The position numbers and the translations under genes are program-made. From JAXGZG01 sp050952065 (lineage in GTDB: Bacteria; Bacillota; Sulfobacillia; Fermentithermobacillales; Fermentithermobacillaceae), in the NCBI GenBank assembly GCA_050952065.1, contig JBMNKF010000001.1:248001-312000 (forward strand): a stretch of 64,000 nt of DNA. Direction: 5' to 3'. Within the stretch, counting starts at the first letter, position 1. Each line of letters begins with the position of its first letter. Shown here piece after piece: positions 44,385 to 53,995 of the stretch. A model generated the notes under the pieces. The model was not told the DNA's origin, did not search any database, and saw only the letters and a program-made list of their open reading frames with translations.

Positions 44385-45149
44385 ATGCTTCGCGCAGGGC
44401 AGTTTGCAGAGCTGTTTGTCCTCTTTCTGGTCATAGTCTCCGCGACGTACTACTACAGGAGATTTCGCCAAAGCTCCGTGATCCCAATTAGGCGAATGGA
44501 CGGTCTCAATGCTATTGGCGAGGCCATCGGAAGAGCAACCGAAATGGGACGACCTGTACACTTTACGACAGGATGCGGCGGAATGGTGGCCGACACTTTC
44601 GCCGCGCTTGCTATTCTGGACCATGTGGCTCGCCAATGTGCCAGGTATAACGCCACGCTTGTAGTCACCAACTCTCAACCTGTGGTGCAGCCGATTACTG
44701 AGAACATCGTGAAGAACGCATACGCCATGGAAGGTCGTCTCGAGTCGTTCAAATCGGGAAACATTCGATATCTTTCCGACACGATGCAGGCGTACGTGAG
44801 CGGGGTCTGGGGGATCATGGAGCGTGAACGAGTAGCAGCTAACATAATGATGGGGTATTTTTTCGCCGAATCCTTGCTTCTAGCAGAATGTGGCAACCGC
44901 ATCGGGGCCTTTCAAGTGGCGGGTACAGCGAGCACTCCCCAGCTACCGTTCTTTGTCGCTGCCTGTGACCACACACTTTTGGGTGAGGAGCTTTTTGCCG
45001 CAGGGGCATACCTTACCCGGGAGCCTGTCCGCGTTGGGGCTGTCATGGCCCAAGATTGCACGAAGATCCTCGCTATAGCGGCCATGTTGATGGGCGCCCT
45101 TATGTCAACAGTTGGGTTGGATGCCTTGGTTAAGTGGTGCGACATGTAG
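44385..45149 (+). CDS. DUF6754-like membrane-associated protein
   Basis: 254 residues from ATG with AGGAGG 6 nt upstream. One N-terminal membrane helix (about residues 7-25), then a mostly soluble domain with GRPVHFTTGCGG, TLVVTNSQPVVQPI and CDHTLLGEE motifs, and one hydrophobic segment near the C-terminus (AAMLMGALMSTVGLDALV). I associate it with the DUF6754 family; function unknown. First of four closely spaced genes for membrane proteins (to 47312). Confidence 0.65.
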   Translation: MLRAGQFAELFVLFLVIVSATYYYRRFRQSSVIPIRRMDGLNAIGEAIGRATEMGRPVHFTTGCGGMVADTFAALAILDHVARQCARYNATLVVTNSQPVVQPITENIVKNAYAMEGRLESFKSGNIRYLSDTMQAYVSGVWGIMERERVAANIMMGYFFAESLLLAECGNRIGAFQVAGTASTPQLPFFVAACDHTLLGEELFAAGAYLTREPVRVGAVMAQDCTKILAIAAMLMGALMSTVGLDALVKWCDM

Positions 45150-45264
45150 GCTATTGCCCAGGTTGTCTCGTTCGGGCCGCCGTGCGACTGTCACGGTCAG
45201 GGCTCGTTCGCTGTAAGGCACTATGTTTGGTAGAGGACCAATCGCTAGATGGAGGTAGAGCATT

Positions 45265-45885
45265 TTGAAAACCCTGTTGCCTTTGACAGTCACTTTCACC
45301 GGGGGCATGATTGTCCTTCTGGATTACTTCATTGACCTCGAGCCGGTTTCGTTGGCGTCCGGTCAGCTGTTGTCTTGGTCGGTCCTGATAGCGGCTTTCG
45401 CCACGACTTTGGGAAGTGCCAATCTGCTCCAGATCCATGCCGCCAACATCAAAGGAAAGCGACCCAACTGGGGGCTCAGTCTGGTGCTGGTGGTTTCGCT
45501 GTTGGCCTGGTTCGTGGTGGGGCTCATAGGGACTCAAGACTTGTCAATATACAAGTTCGTATGGCAACACGTCTATAGCCCTCTCTCTTCGACCATGTTT
45601 GCCCTCAATGCCTTCTTCATTGCTTCCGCAGCGTACCGGTCTTTTCGAGTGAAGGGTCATGACAGCGCACTGCTGCTCATCTGCGCCGTGATCGTGATGC
45701 TGGGGCGAGTCGGGATAGGGGAGGCTATCTCCCCAAGACTCCCCGATATTGCCGATTGGATCATGGAGATACCTGGTACAGCCGGAATGCGTGGTATCAC
45801 CATCGGCGGGGCTCTAGGTGCCATAACCGCAAGTCTCCGGATAATCCTCGGCCTAGATCGTGCGGGTACCGGCATCTTTACTTAG
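45265..45885 (+). CDS. Six-helix membrane protein of unknown function
   Basis: 206 residues with about six hydrophobic segments (first MKTLLPLTVTFTGGMIVLL, last GGALGAITASLRIILGL). TTG start with GGAGG 9 nt upstream. Second gene of the four-gene membrane cluster; the next gene starts 12 bp after its stop. No family recognised. Confidence 0.65.
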   Translation: MKTLLPLTVTFTGGMIVLLDYFIDLEPVSLASGQLLSWSVLIAAFATTLGSANLLQIHAANIKGKRPNWGLSLVLVVSLLAWFVVGLIGTQDLSIYKFVWQHVYSPLSSTMFALNAFFIASAAYRSFRVKGHDSALLLICAVIVMLGRVGIGEAISPRLPDIADWIMEIPGTAGMRGITIGGALGAITASLRIILGLDRAGTGIFT

Positions 45886-45897
45886 GGGGTGGGCCAT

Positions 45898-46713
45898 ATG
45901 ACCAAACTAGCCAATCTGGATGCAAGGTGGGTCTATCTATCGGTGTTCCTCGCGGTGTTCTTGCCGCTTTTCCGTCCGCTTGGCCTTCCAATAACCGTGG
46001 GAGATGTTACGAGAGCGACATACGCTTTTGTGGAGAGCTTGCCCAGCGAGGCAAGGGTTATTGTGTCACCTAGTTTCTCTCCCAGTTCCGATGCGGAAGT
46101 GCTTCCTCAAATGATGGCCGTGGTCCGCCACCTCATGTCGAAGAAGGCGAGGCTGGTATGGGTCAGTCTAACCGTAGAGGCATCTACGTACGCAGGTCGG
46201 GCTATGGACTCGCTGTCGGGAGAGTACTCATACCAATACGGTCAAGACTACGTCATACTTCCGTTCATGCCTGGACAACAGACGGCTATCGCTGCCATGG
46301 CTAATGATTTTAGGCAAGCAGTCTCTGCAGACCTGCGGGGGATCTCTGTCTGGGGATTTGAGATCATGAAAGGCATTCACTCCATAAGCGACTTTGATCT
46401 GCTTGTAGATTTCAACACGGGCGACACGTCTATTTACTATCTGCAACAGGTTCAACCCATGGGTGTGCCGGTGATTGCAGGGGCATCGGGAGTGACTGTG
46501 CCATACCTCATGCCATATTTGGGGACAGGCCAGCTGTCCGGTTTGTTGGGTGGACTTAGGGGAGCGGCAGAGTATGAGATGGCGTCCAATAACCCGGGCC
46601 AGGCCCTCTCGAGCATGGATGCGCAGTCCCTGTCCCATGCGATCATTGTGGCTTTCATACTGATGGGAAACGTGTCCTCGATAGTACCTAGACTGAGGAG
46701 TGATTTCAGATGA
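45898..46713 (+). CDS. Membrane-anchored protein of unknown function
   Basis: 271 residues from ATG at 45898 (GGGGGTGG 5 nt upstream). A helix at about 15-35 and another at about 245-265 flank a soluble domain with alternating strands and helices (ARVIVSPSFSPSSDAE, KARLVWVSLT, DLLVDFNTGD, GVPVIAGASG), reminiscent of a Rossmann-like fold facing one side of the membrane. Stop overlaps the next start as ATGA. No family recognised. Confidence 0.65.
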   Translation: MTKLANLDARWVYLSVFLAVFLPLFRPLGLPITVGDVTRATYAFVESLPSEARVIVSPSFSPSSDAEVLPQMMAVVRHLMSKKARLVWVSLTVEASTYAGRAMDSLSGEYSYQYGQDYVILPFMPGQQTAIAAMANDFRQAVSADLRGISVWGFEIMKGIHSISDFDLLVDFNTGDTSIYYLQQVQPMGVPVIAGASGVTVPYLMPYLGTGQLSGLLGGLRGAAEYEMASNNPGQALSSMDAQSLSHAIIVAFILMGNVSSIVPRLRSDFR

Positions 46714-47312
46714 GCACAGACCCAGGAGTGGTGATTGCCGGTTTCCTGACCGTTCTGGTCTGGTCGTACTTGTATAAGCAGAACATTGTTTTCCAGGTTG
46801 TAGAGCACCTCTTCATTGGCCTTTCGGCTGCCCACGCGATGACTGTGGCTTACTCTGGCATCGTTCAAAACGGTGTTGTGCCATTGGTTGCGGGAGACCA
46901 TCTGTTCCTCATCTTCCCACTCATTGGAGGAGTCTTGCTATATGCCCGTTTTGTGCCCAGGCTTTCTTGGCTTAGCAGGATTCCGCTGGGATTCACCATG
47001 GGGACGGCCGCCGCGGTGGCCATTAGGGGAGCTCTTGACGCCAGTCTTGTTAAGCAAGTACAGGGGACTATGGTTCCTTTGACCTCTGTGAACAACGTCG
47101 TTTTGGTCGCCGGCACCGTCGCTACGGTGGCCTATTTCCTTTTCAACCTGAGGAGCCGCAGAGGCGTCGGAGAGTGGACCTCGGCTTTCGGACGCTTGAT
47201 CATGATGGCGGCGTTTGGCGCGGCGTACGGCAACACTGTCATGATGAGGATGTCGCTCTTGATCCCGAGAGTTAAGTCCGTGTTCGGGGATTGGTTGGGG
47301 CTCATCAGGTAG
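46710..47312 (+). CDS. Five- to six-helix membrane protein of unknown function
   Basis: 200 residues; the ATG overlaps the previous stop by 4 nt. About five to six hydrophobic segments, with a conserved-looking HLFIGLSAAHAMTVAY near residue 33. Last gene of the four-gene membrane cluster. No family recognised. Confidence 0.65.
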   Translation: MSTDPGVVIAGFLTVLVWSYLYKQNIVFQVVEHLFIGLSAAHAMTVAYSGIVQNGVVPLVAGDHLFLIFPLIGGVLLYARFVPRLSWLSRIPLGFTMGTAAAVAIRGALDASLVKQVQGTMVPLTSVNNVVLVAGTVATVAYFLFNLRSRRGVGEWTSAFGRLIMMAAFGAAYGNTVMMRMSLLIPRVKSVFGDWLGLIR

Positions 47313-47404
47313 TCGCACCCAAGAAGTGTAGGATTTCTACTTGCAACATGTCGTTCAAACGACTACGTTTTGCTTACCAATTTGTGAGAAGAGGGCGGCT
47401 GGGA

Positions 47405-48133
47405 ATGGAGTACATGTCGACTGCCGAAGCCTCCAGAACCTGGGGGGTCTCACCCAGGCAAGTTCAGCGACTTCTGGCCAGTAAGCGCATCCCGCACGCA
47501 CAGAAACACGGAAGATCGTGGCTGATCCCGGTCGATGCGGAAAAACCCATGGACTTGCGCAAAGAAAGGAACCTATCCCAGAAGTCACTTGACGCCGCTC
47601 TGTTGTACGTGTACTCCTCCACCGCCTTACCCATGCCCAGCCACAACCCCGACTCCATTCTGGACGCTATGCCCGAGGACAGACTGCGTCTCATATATGA
47701 GGGCGAACTGGCTTACCTCCGAGGCGATTTTGAACGTACGATTGATTGCTATCGCAAGGCCCAAGGGGACGCAGCGTTGAAGCTACGCTCTTGTCTCGCC
47801 GGTATCATGGCAGCCATCAGCGCCGGGGATTCCTGGACTTACGCTGAGATCGAGGACTATCTGAAGAACTGCGCAAGGATCGGTCAGGGCCACGTATCTG
47901 TCTTTGCGGAGATGTGTCTTGCCGCTGTTGCTGTGAGCGTCATTGCCCCAAGCATGGTGCCTGACTGGCTCAAGAGGGGGGACTTGAGCGCCCTACAGCC
48001 CTTCGCTAGGCCGAATGGCCTCTACCTGCGAGCTAAGTACTTCAGTTGCATGGGCAATTATGAGGCGACGCTCGGGGTGGCGGAGACTGCTCTGGCCCTC
48101 TGCTCGTGGAGAGTCTTTGGGAGAGTTCGTTGA
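47405..48133 (+). pseudogene. HTH-TPR regulator, truncated at its 3' end
   Basis: From ATG 47405 the product has an excisionase/MerR-like N-terminal helix-turn-helix (STAEASRTWGVSPRQVQRLL, then GRSWLIP near residue 38) followed by helical, TPR-like repeats. Relatives in Bacillota are about twice as long and end in a LuxR-type HTH. Here the sequence turns into unrelated residues after ETALALC and stops; an SLH fragment begins within 20 bp. Weak ribosome site. Probably inactivated by a rearrangement. Confidence 0.65.
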
Positions 48134-48317
48134 CGCCCTAGATGTTTCCCCGTGGGCGACCGAGGCCATGGGATGGGCTGTCAGAATCGGACTTGTTCTA
48201 GGGAAGCCAGGCCGACGCATAGATCCCAACGGTACTGCTACTAGGGCCGAGGTAGCCACTATCATACATCGGTTAGCTCTATCCATCGCCGTGTCTGGCG
48301 CTGACCCAATGAACTGA
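48118..48317 (+). pseudogene. Orphan SLH-domain fragment
   Basis: A frame different from the HTH gene encodes one SLH domain, FVDALDVSPWATEAMGWA through DPNGTATRAEVATIIHRL, and stops at 48317. It closely resembles the third SLH domain of the giant surface protein (FVDHEDISGWAKDALAWA, DPQGTATRAEVAAFLQRF). No start or signal peptide. It is the 3' end of a lost surface-protein gene. Confidence 0.7.
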
Positions 48318-48346
48318 CCGAGTTCTGTCCAACAACGGTTCGTTAG

Positions 48347-49086
48347 CCGAGAGTCTTCCGTGAAGGCTTCGCAGGGCTCTCAAGACTCGCCTACATCTAT
48401 GATGTGTTATTCAGGCAGGTTTTTCTGGTTATCGTGATGTATGTGTTCGTCCAGCTTTGGCGCACGACCTACAGTTGGGAAGCGGCTACTAGCATTGCGG
48501 GATTCACAATGGGACAGATGATGTGGTACCTAGCCTTGACCGAGAGCATGGTGATGGCCATGCCGACGGTTGGAAGGACTATCGACGATGAGGTCAAGTC
48601 CGGTTCAGGAACGTGCTGCTTCACGTCTTGTGTAGCAGGGTGGACGTCACTTCTTTGGGGGATGTGTTGTTTGGCCCCTTGGTCCTCCTTGTGCTGGTGA
48701 GGCCACGGTTTTCCACTTTTCTGCTCTACTTGGTGTCAGGCGTCTTAGTTGGCTGCATTTTCGTAGGTTTCGCCGTATTGGCAGGGAGCATAGCGTTTTT
48801 TGTGGGAAACTCAGATAGTCTTGCCGCTCAGATCCATGAGTCTCTGATTCACTTCTCTACCTATCCATCGGTGATTTTCGACGGCGGGATCAAAATCGTG
48901 CTGTTCACTCTGATTCCCGCTGGCTTCATAAATTCGGTTCCGATCAGGGTTATGAGGGATTTCGATCCGCACTTTTTCGCATTGCTAGTAGGCGTTGCGG
49001 CCTTTTTCTTGTGGGTGGCCAATCACGTGTTCAAATTGGGATTGCGACGCTATGAGTCGGGGAATTTGATGCAAGTGAGGATGTAG
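48347..49086 (+). pseudogene. ABC-2-type permease (PF06182-like), broken
   Basis: Two frames together give a six-helix ABC-2 permease: first VFREGFAGLSRLAYIYDVLF to GRTIDDEVKSG, then FRNVLLHVLCSRVDV to FKLGLRRYESGN. The change of frame is near 48603 and implies one missing base. The first frame opens right after a TAG with no start codon or ribosome site before GTG 48404. The matching ABC ATPase and second permease, usually adjacent, are absent. Confidence 0.7.
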
Positions 49087-49221
49087 AGATCAGAGTGGGC
49101 TCAAGTCCTATGCTCCTGCAGTAGGTTCCTACCATAGGGCCACGCTCCATATCATGCTCTTGTGATACTCTATAGAGGACGAGCAGCATCTCGTCCACTT
49201 GACCCTAACGGTGGTGGCCAT

Positions 49222-50679
49222 ATGTCCCTGATAGTCTATTTCGGGTGGCTTCTTGATGTTTTGAGCCTCAAAGGCGTTTCTCGGCGCATCTTCATGAACC
49301 ATGCCGGACCCAAAGATCATGCTTATCCAGTCCACTGCGCCATCTGGGCGCTCTTGGAGTCAGGTCAGAAGGACCGGGCCAAGGCCCTCGCAAAAGCACA
49401 CTGGGAGACAATTCATTCCCCTAGAACGGGTAGGGACCTCATTCACATTCACATGCTCGACAAGAACTATGAAGATGTGTATGGGGTAGCCAAGGAACTT
49501 GCGGACAGAAACCCCGATTCGCCGTGGCTCCAATTGCTAGCGGCGGACAGCGCCTACTTTTTCCTAGACGATGTGGCCAAAGGTTTAGAACTCTATAGGA
49601 AGGCGGATCCTGTCTGCCAGAGATTCCACTGGCGCCACTATTCCATGTCTGTGGTGCTGAAGCGCCTGGCTATGGTCTACAGGAGACTGGGCGACGCCAA
49701 GAACCTTGAGGAGACCTTGGAAAGGCACTTCAAAGAGAGGGCTTCAAACTTCAGGGACAGGGAGTTCATGGAACTGGCTCAATTCAGGCTTAATCGGGGA
49801 GACGCCGACGGTGCCCGTGAGGTGCTTAAATGGGGATTCCAGGCCAGCAAACGCAGCGTGGCGTTAAGGCAGTTGTGGGAACAGATGGGGTTTGGTGAGG
49901 TGCCGCCCATTCCTCCTCGCAAGGTCAAGATCCCCGATATGACGGGTGTCACCAAGATCCCCGTTAGGACCCGTCTCTTGGTGGAAGGGGACGATCCCGT
50001 CGAGATCGTCACAGAGTACGCGAGAAAAGACCTTCAACCCGGCGATATTGTGGCGTTGTCTTCTGCAGTGTCGGCTATCATGGACGGAAGAATGCTTATG
50101 GAAGGCGCGGTACCCGTCTCACGGACCGCCACTCTCATCTCAAGTCTCATCGCCCGCCAGCACAGGACCGAGGATTGGGGAGCGTCGGCACCGATGGCCA
50201 ACGCTCTATCGGTGCAGGCGGCCCTTGAGGAAGTGGGGACCCTTAGGATACTTGTAGCCGCTCTTGTAGGGGGGATAGGGAAGATTCTCGGCAAGAAGGG
50301 CTGGTTCTACTCCATAAGTGGGCCCCAGGCAGGACAGATCGATGACATCCTGGGGGCACTGCCGCCTTACGATTACTATGTGATCATGGGGGTGAAGGAC
50401 GCTCGCGCCACAGCCAGCCGGATAGCTAGAGCCCTCGGCCCCGGAATTGGCGCGGCTATCGTGGACGCCAATGACCTCGGCATAGCTTGGGTGGTGGGTT
50501 GCTCTGAAGGGGTAGACAGTCAAGAACTCGAACGCATGATGGCTGACAACCCGGCTGGCAACGGCGAAGAACAGACCCCCATAGTTGTCGTTAGAAAAAA
50601 ACCAATTGGCCCCATGCCGTTGGGGTTCAAAGATGTCATCGAAGCGGATCGACAGAAGGATTACTGCGAGTCGGTGTAG
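49222..50679 (+). CDS. TPR protein fused to a CofE-like (F420-0:gamma-glutamyl ligase) domain
   Basis: 485 residues from ATG 49222 (GGTGG 7 nt upstream). Residues about 1-240 are helical repeats of TPR type (GQKDRAKALAKAHWETI; GDADGAREVLKWGFQ). From about 260 the protein has the CofE-like pattern: TKIPVRTRLLVEGDD, YARKDLQPGDIVALSSAVSAI, VGGIGKILGKKGWFY and a late IVDANDLGIAWVVG. In F420 biosynthesis CofE adds Glu to F420-0, but no other F420 gene is here. Stands alone between decayed genes and the glycine riboswitch. Confidence 0.72.
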   Translation: MSLIVYFGWLLDVLSLKGVSRRIFMNHAGPKDHAYPVHCAIWALLESGQKDRAKALAKAHWETIHSPRTGRDLIHIHMLDKNYEDVYGVAKELADRNPDSPWLQLLAADSAYFFLDDVAKGLELYRKADPVCQRFHWRHYSMSVVLKRLAMVYRRLGDAKNLEETLERHFKERASNFRDREFMELAQFRLNRGDADGAREVLKWGFQASKRSVALRQLWEQMGFGEVPPIPPRKVKIPDMTGVTKIPVRTRLLVEGDDPVEIVTEYARKDLQPGDIVALSSAVSAIMDGRMLMEGAVPVSRTATLISSLIARQHRTEDWGASAPMANALSVQAALEEVGTLRILVAALVGGIGKILGKKGWFYSISGPQAGQIDDILGALPPYDYYVIMGVKDARATASRIARALGPGIGAAIVDANDLGIAWVVGCSEGVDSQELERMMADNPAGNGEEQTPIVVVRKKPIGPMPLGFKDVIEADRQKDYCESV

Positions 50680-50794
50680 AATTTCACAAATTTGTTGCGG
50701 GACTTCGCAGTGTTGATGACGGTACTCAGCAAGAGGCGTCAATAACAACACGGACGGGAACGAAGTGACATAGCGAATATGGGGCGGATGATGG

Positions 50795-51005
50795 CAGCGG
50801 GAGAGTCCCGGGCCGCCGGGCACCGTAGGAGCAAGGGCTTTTGAACGCCTGAACCTCTCAGGTAGAAGCACCGTTGCTGGACGCATCTCTGGAGAGCCGT
50901 GGGCGTTGCAGCCCGAAGGGGCTTGGCGGCACGGCACCAAAGGGGCCAACCTGTCGTAGTTGTTTGCGACAGGGACTCTCTCAGGTAAAGGGACAGGGAC
51001 ATGGG
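50795..51005 (+). ncRNA. Tandem glycine riboswitch
   Basis: Two consecutive glycine aptamers. Aptamer 1 (about 50795-50910) has GGGAGAG, GGCCGCCGGGCACCG and CTCTCAGGTAGAAG. Aptamer 2 (about 50893-51005) has GGAGAGCCG, GGCGGCACGGCACCAAAGGGGCCAA and CTCTCAGGTAAAGGGACAGGG. Conserved CTCTCAGG-type and GGCACC(g/a)AAGG-type segments are both present twice. It lies directly upstream of gcvT, its standard target, normally switching the glycine cleavage operon on when glycine is high. Confidence 0.93.
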
Positions 51006-51040
51006 CAAGCCGCCTGGCGCTCCGGTCCCTCATTTGTTTT
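50995..51040 (+). terminator. Terminator-like expression platform of the glycine riboswitch
   Basis: AGGGAC (50995-51000), the end of the second aptamer, pairs with GTCCCT (51025-51030), followed by CATTTGTTTT. Because the 5' arm is shared with the aptamer, glycine binding could prevent the terminator from forming. Confidence 0.55.
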
Positions 51041-51141
51041 CGGGGGAAGACTAGCGGCAGGAAACTTGGGCATCCAGGATGAACAACCCAAATGGAACCA
51101 AATGAGTGTCATCCAATAACGCAGGAGGTGAATGACTGAAG

Positions 51142-52265
51142 GTGGCAGAAGAACTCAAGAAGACTCCACTCTACGAGATCCACCTTAAGTATGGCGGAAG
51201 GATCATCGACTTCGGCGGCTGGGCTCTTCCGGTGCAATACTCAAGCATCAGAGAAGAGCATCACGCGTGCCGAAATGCCGCTGCGCTCTGGGACGTCTCC
51301 GATATGGGAGAACTCCTGGTGGAAGGAAGAAACGCCTTGGATTTTCTACAGGCGCTTCTGACTAACGACATGTCCAAAGGATCCCCCGGCCGGGTAGTAT
51401 ACAGTCCCATGTGCTATCCCGACGGGGGTGTGGTTGACGACATGATGGTTGTCTGCCTGCAAGATGGCAGGTACCTATTGGTCGTTAACGCTTCTAACAT
51501 AGACAAAGACTACGAATGGGTGTCGGGGCTCGCCAAGTACTATCACGGTGTGACCGTCACCAACCTATCCGACGAGATATCTCAAGTTGCTCTCCAAGGG
51601 CCCAATTCCGAGAGGATTCTGCAGCGGCTTACCAAATACCCTCTCTCACAGCTCAAGTACTATCGTGCCGCGGAGCACGTGGATATCGGCGGGCTCGATT
51701 GCCTCGTAACAAGGACCGGTTACACGGGAGAAGATGGGTTCGAAGTTTACGCCAAGGCCCACGAGGGGCCGGAGTTGTTTGAGACAATCCTAGACGCTGA
51801 CGACGGAGATGGCCTAGTACCGGCAGGTTTGGGCGCAAGAGATACTCTCCGGTTTGAGGCATCTATGCCTTTGTATGGCCAAGAGCTAGACGCCAACCAC
51901 GGACCGCTTGGCGCAGGGCCTCGGGAGGTTTGTGGCTTTCGGGAAAGGAACGTATTTTGTAGGAGCCCACGCCCTTATGGAAGAGCGGGAAAAAGGCCTC
52001 AATTCGAAACTGGTGGGACTAAGCATGATAGATAGGGGGGTCCCGCGTACCGGTTTACAAGGTGTTCGACGAGGAAGGCGTCAATGAGATCGGCTACATT
52101 ACTACAGGCAACTATTGTCCGACTCTAGACAAATACCTGGCCATGGCTTATGTTCCGGTGGACTACAGTCAGATCGGTACCAAGGTTACCGTTGAGATCC
52201 GAAACAAGAAGGTCATGTCCGAAGTAACCAAGATGCCATTTTATCGTAGGGAGGGTAAGAAGTAA
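51142..52265 (+). CDS. gcvT: Glycine cleavage system T protein (aminomethyltransferase), two frameshifts
   Basis: Transfers the methylene group from H-protein-bound aminomethyl to tetrahydrofolate. The first ~260 codons are normal (GWALPVQYSSIREEH, LWDVSDMGE, TGYTGEDGFE, GLGARDTLR). At about 51920 the frame shifts; LGRFVAFGKGTYFVGAHALM through LVGLSMIDRGVPRTG follows in frame +1. At about 52044 it shifts again, and YKVFDEEGVNEIGYI to the end YRREGKK follows. Each shift is explained by one extra base (C in GGGCC; T in GGTTTAC). GTG start; stop overlaps the gcvH ATG. Probably a functional gene with sequence errors. Confidence 0.88.
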
Positions 52266-52658
52266 TGAGTTATCCGACTAACTTGAGGTATCAGAAGACC
52301 CACGAGTATGTGAGGATTGAAGGGAATAAGGCGTACGTAGGTATCACTGTCCTTTGCCCAGGAATCCTTGGGTGACGTGGTATTCGTAGAACTTCCCGAG
52401 GTCGGGGCAGAGTTCAAGAGCGGAGAGGTCTTCTGCACCGTGGAGTCGGTTAAGGCGGTTTCAGACTGCTACACCCCTGTTTCGGGCGAGGTTGTGGAAG
52501 TCAACGAGACACTCAACGACCAACCGGAACTCATTAACGAGGATCCTCACGGTGAAGGTTGGATATGCGCAATCGAGATGACCGATCCTTCAGAGATCGA
52601 GGCCCTGCTCGATGCCGCCGCTTATGAGAAGCATGTTGAAGAGGAAGGCGGTCACTAA
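52265..52658 (+). CDS. gcvH: Glycine cleavage system H protein, one frameshift
   Basis: Lipoyl carrier of the glycine cleavage complex. From ATG 52265 (TAATG overlap with gcvT) it reads YQKTHEYVRIEGNKAYVGIT, then at about 52350 one extra base moves it to the frame SFAQESLGDVVFVELPEVG. The lipoylated Lys is in TVESVKAVSD. It ends EEEGGH; TAATG overlap with gcvPA. Substrate of the LipM/LipS pathway encoded downstream. Confidence 0.9.
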
Positions 52659-53995
52659 TGAATTTCTTGCCTAACACGGCAAAGGACAGGGAGGAAATGC
52701 TGAAGACCATTGGCGTTAAGTCAGTGGAGGAACTCTTTAGCGATATTCCTCACGAATTGCGATTCCCCGGACAGCTGGACATTCCGGGGGCGCTATCTGA
52801 ATACGAAGTGGCCAAGCATCTCAGGGATCTATCTGACAGAAACGTCTCTAAGGGACAACGCCTGTTTCATCGGAGCAGGCGCCTACGACCACTACATCCC
52901 CTCAGTTGTGCGCCACGTGTTGGGGCGCTCTGAGTTCTACACGGCATACACTCCGTACCAGCCAGAGATAAGCCAAGCGGTGCTCCAATCCATATTCGAG
53001 TATCAGACGATGATATGCGAGCTGACCGGAATGGCTGCTTCCAACGCTTCAATGTACGACGGGGCATCTGCTGCCGCTGAGTCTGTGACTATCGCTTCGG
53101 GCCTCACTAGGCGGAAGAAAGCTCTAGTATCACAGACGGTCCATCCCGAGACCCAGACAGTAACCAAGACTTATTCAGCTGGCCACAGTATAGACGTTTC
53201 CATTGTTCCCATGGAAAACGGCGTTACCTCCCTGAGACGCTTGGATGAGATGCTGTCCAGGGATGTGGGCAGCGTGCTGATACAGCAACCCAACTTCTTG
53301 GGCAACTTGGAGCCTGTGGATGAGATATCGGCCAAAGTCAAGGCGGCGGGGGCCAGTCTCATAGTCTCGGTGAACCCCATGACCTTGGGAGTCCTGCGAC
53401 CGCCCTCCCAGTACGGTGCCGACATAGTCGTGGGTGAAGGGCAGGTATTTGGAAACCCCATGGGCTTCGGCGGACCCTACCTGGGCGTGATGGCCGTTAC
53501 CGACAGGTATCTGCGTCGCATGCCTGGACGTCTGGCGGGGATGACCAATGATAGTCGCGGCCAAAGAGGCTTCGTGCTGACGCTTCAGACTCGCGAGCAG
53601 CACATTAGGAGAGAAAGGGCCACATCCAACATTTGTTCCAACGAAGCTCTTAACGCTCTCGCTGCAACCGTCCTACCTAACTTGGCTTGGAAAAGCCGGC
53701 ATCAAGGAGCTGGGTGAGCATTGCCTGAGAAAGGCTCACTACTTGGCTGACCGCATCTCCATACTGCCAGGATACAGCGTCCTCCAAGAACCCGTTCTTC
53801 AACGAGTTCGCCGTCAAGTGTCCGGTGGATCCCGAGAACATAGTCCAATCGCTTATGGACAAGAAGATTCTGGCGGGCTATCCCTTAGGAAGGGCATACC
53901 CCGAACTTGGGGATCACCTGCTGATAGCGGTTACCGAAAAGAGAACCAAGAAAGAGATGGATGAGCTTGTAGCCGGATTGGAGGGATTGGCATGA
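52658..53995 (+). CDS. gcvPA: Glycine dehydrogenase (decarboxylating) subunit 1, three frameshifts
   Basis: N-terminal half of the P protein, complexed with gcvPB. Family words appear in three successive frames: MNFLPNTAKDREEML; then ACFIGAGAYDHYIPSVV to LNALAATV; then YLTWLGKAGIKELGEHCL to LPGYSVL; then NPFFNEFAVKCPVDPENIV to the end. The shifts lie near 52850, 53680 and 53791, each explained by one extra base. The gene is otherwise complete (about 445 codons) and its stop overlaps the gcvPB ATG. Confidence 0.88.

Noticed and set aside
51900..53800. Programmed frameshifting in gcv genes
   Set aside because: Six separate +1 sites without shared slippery sequence or stimulatory structure; sequence error is far simpler.
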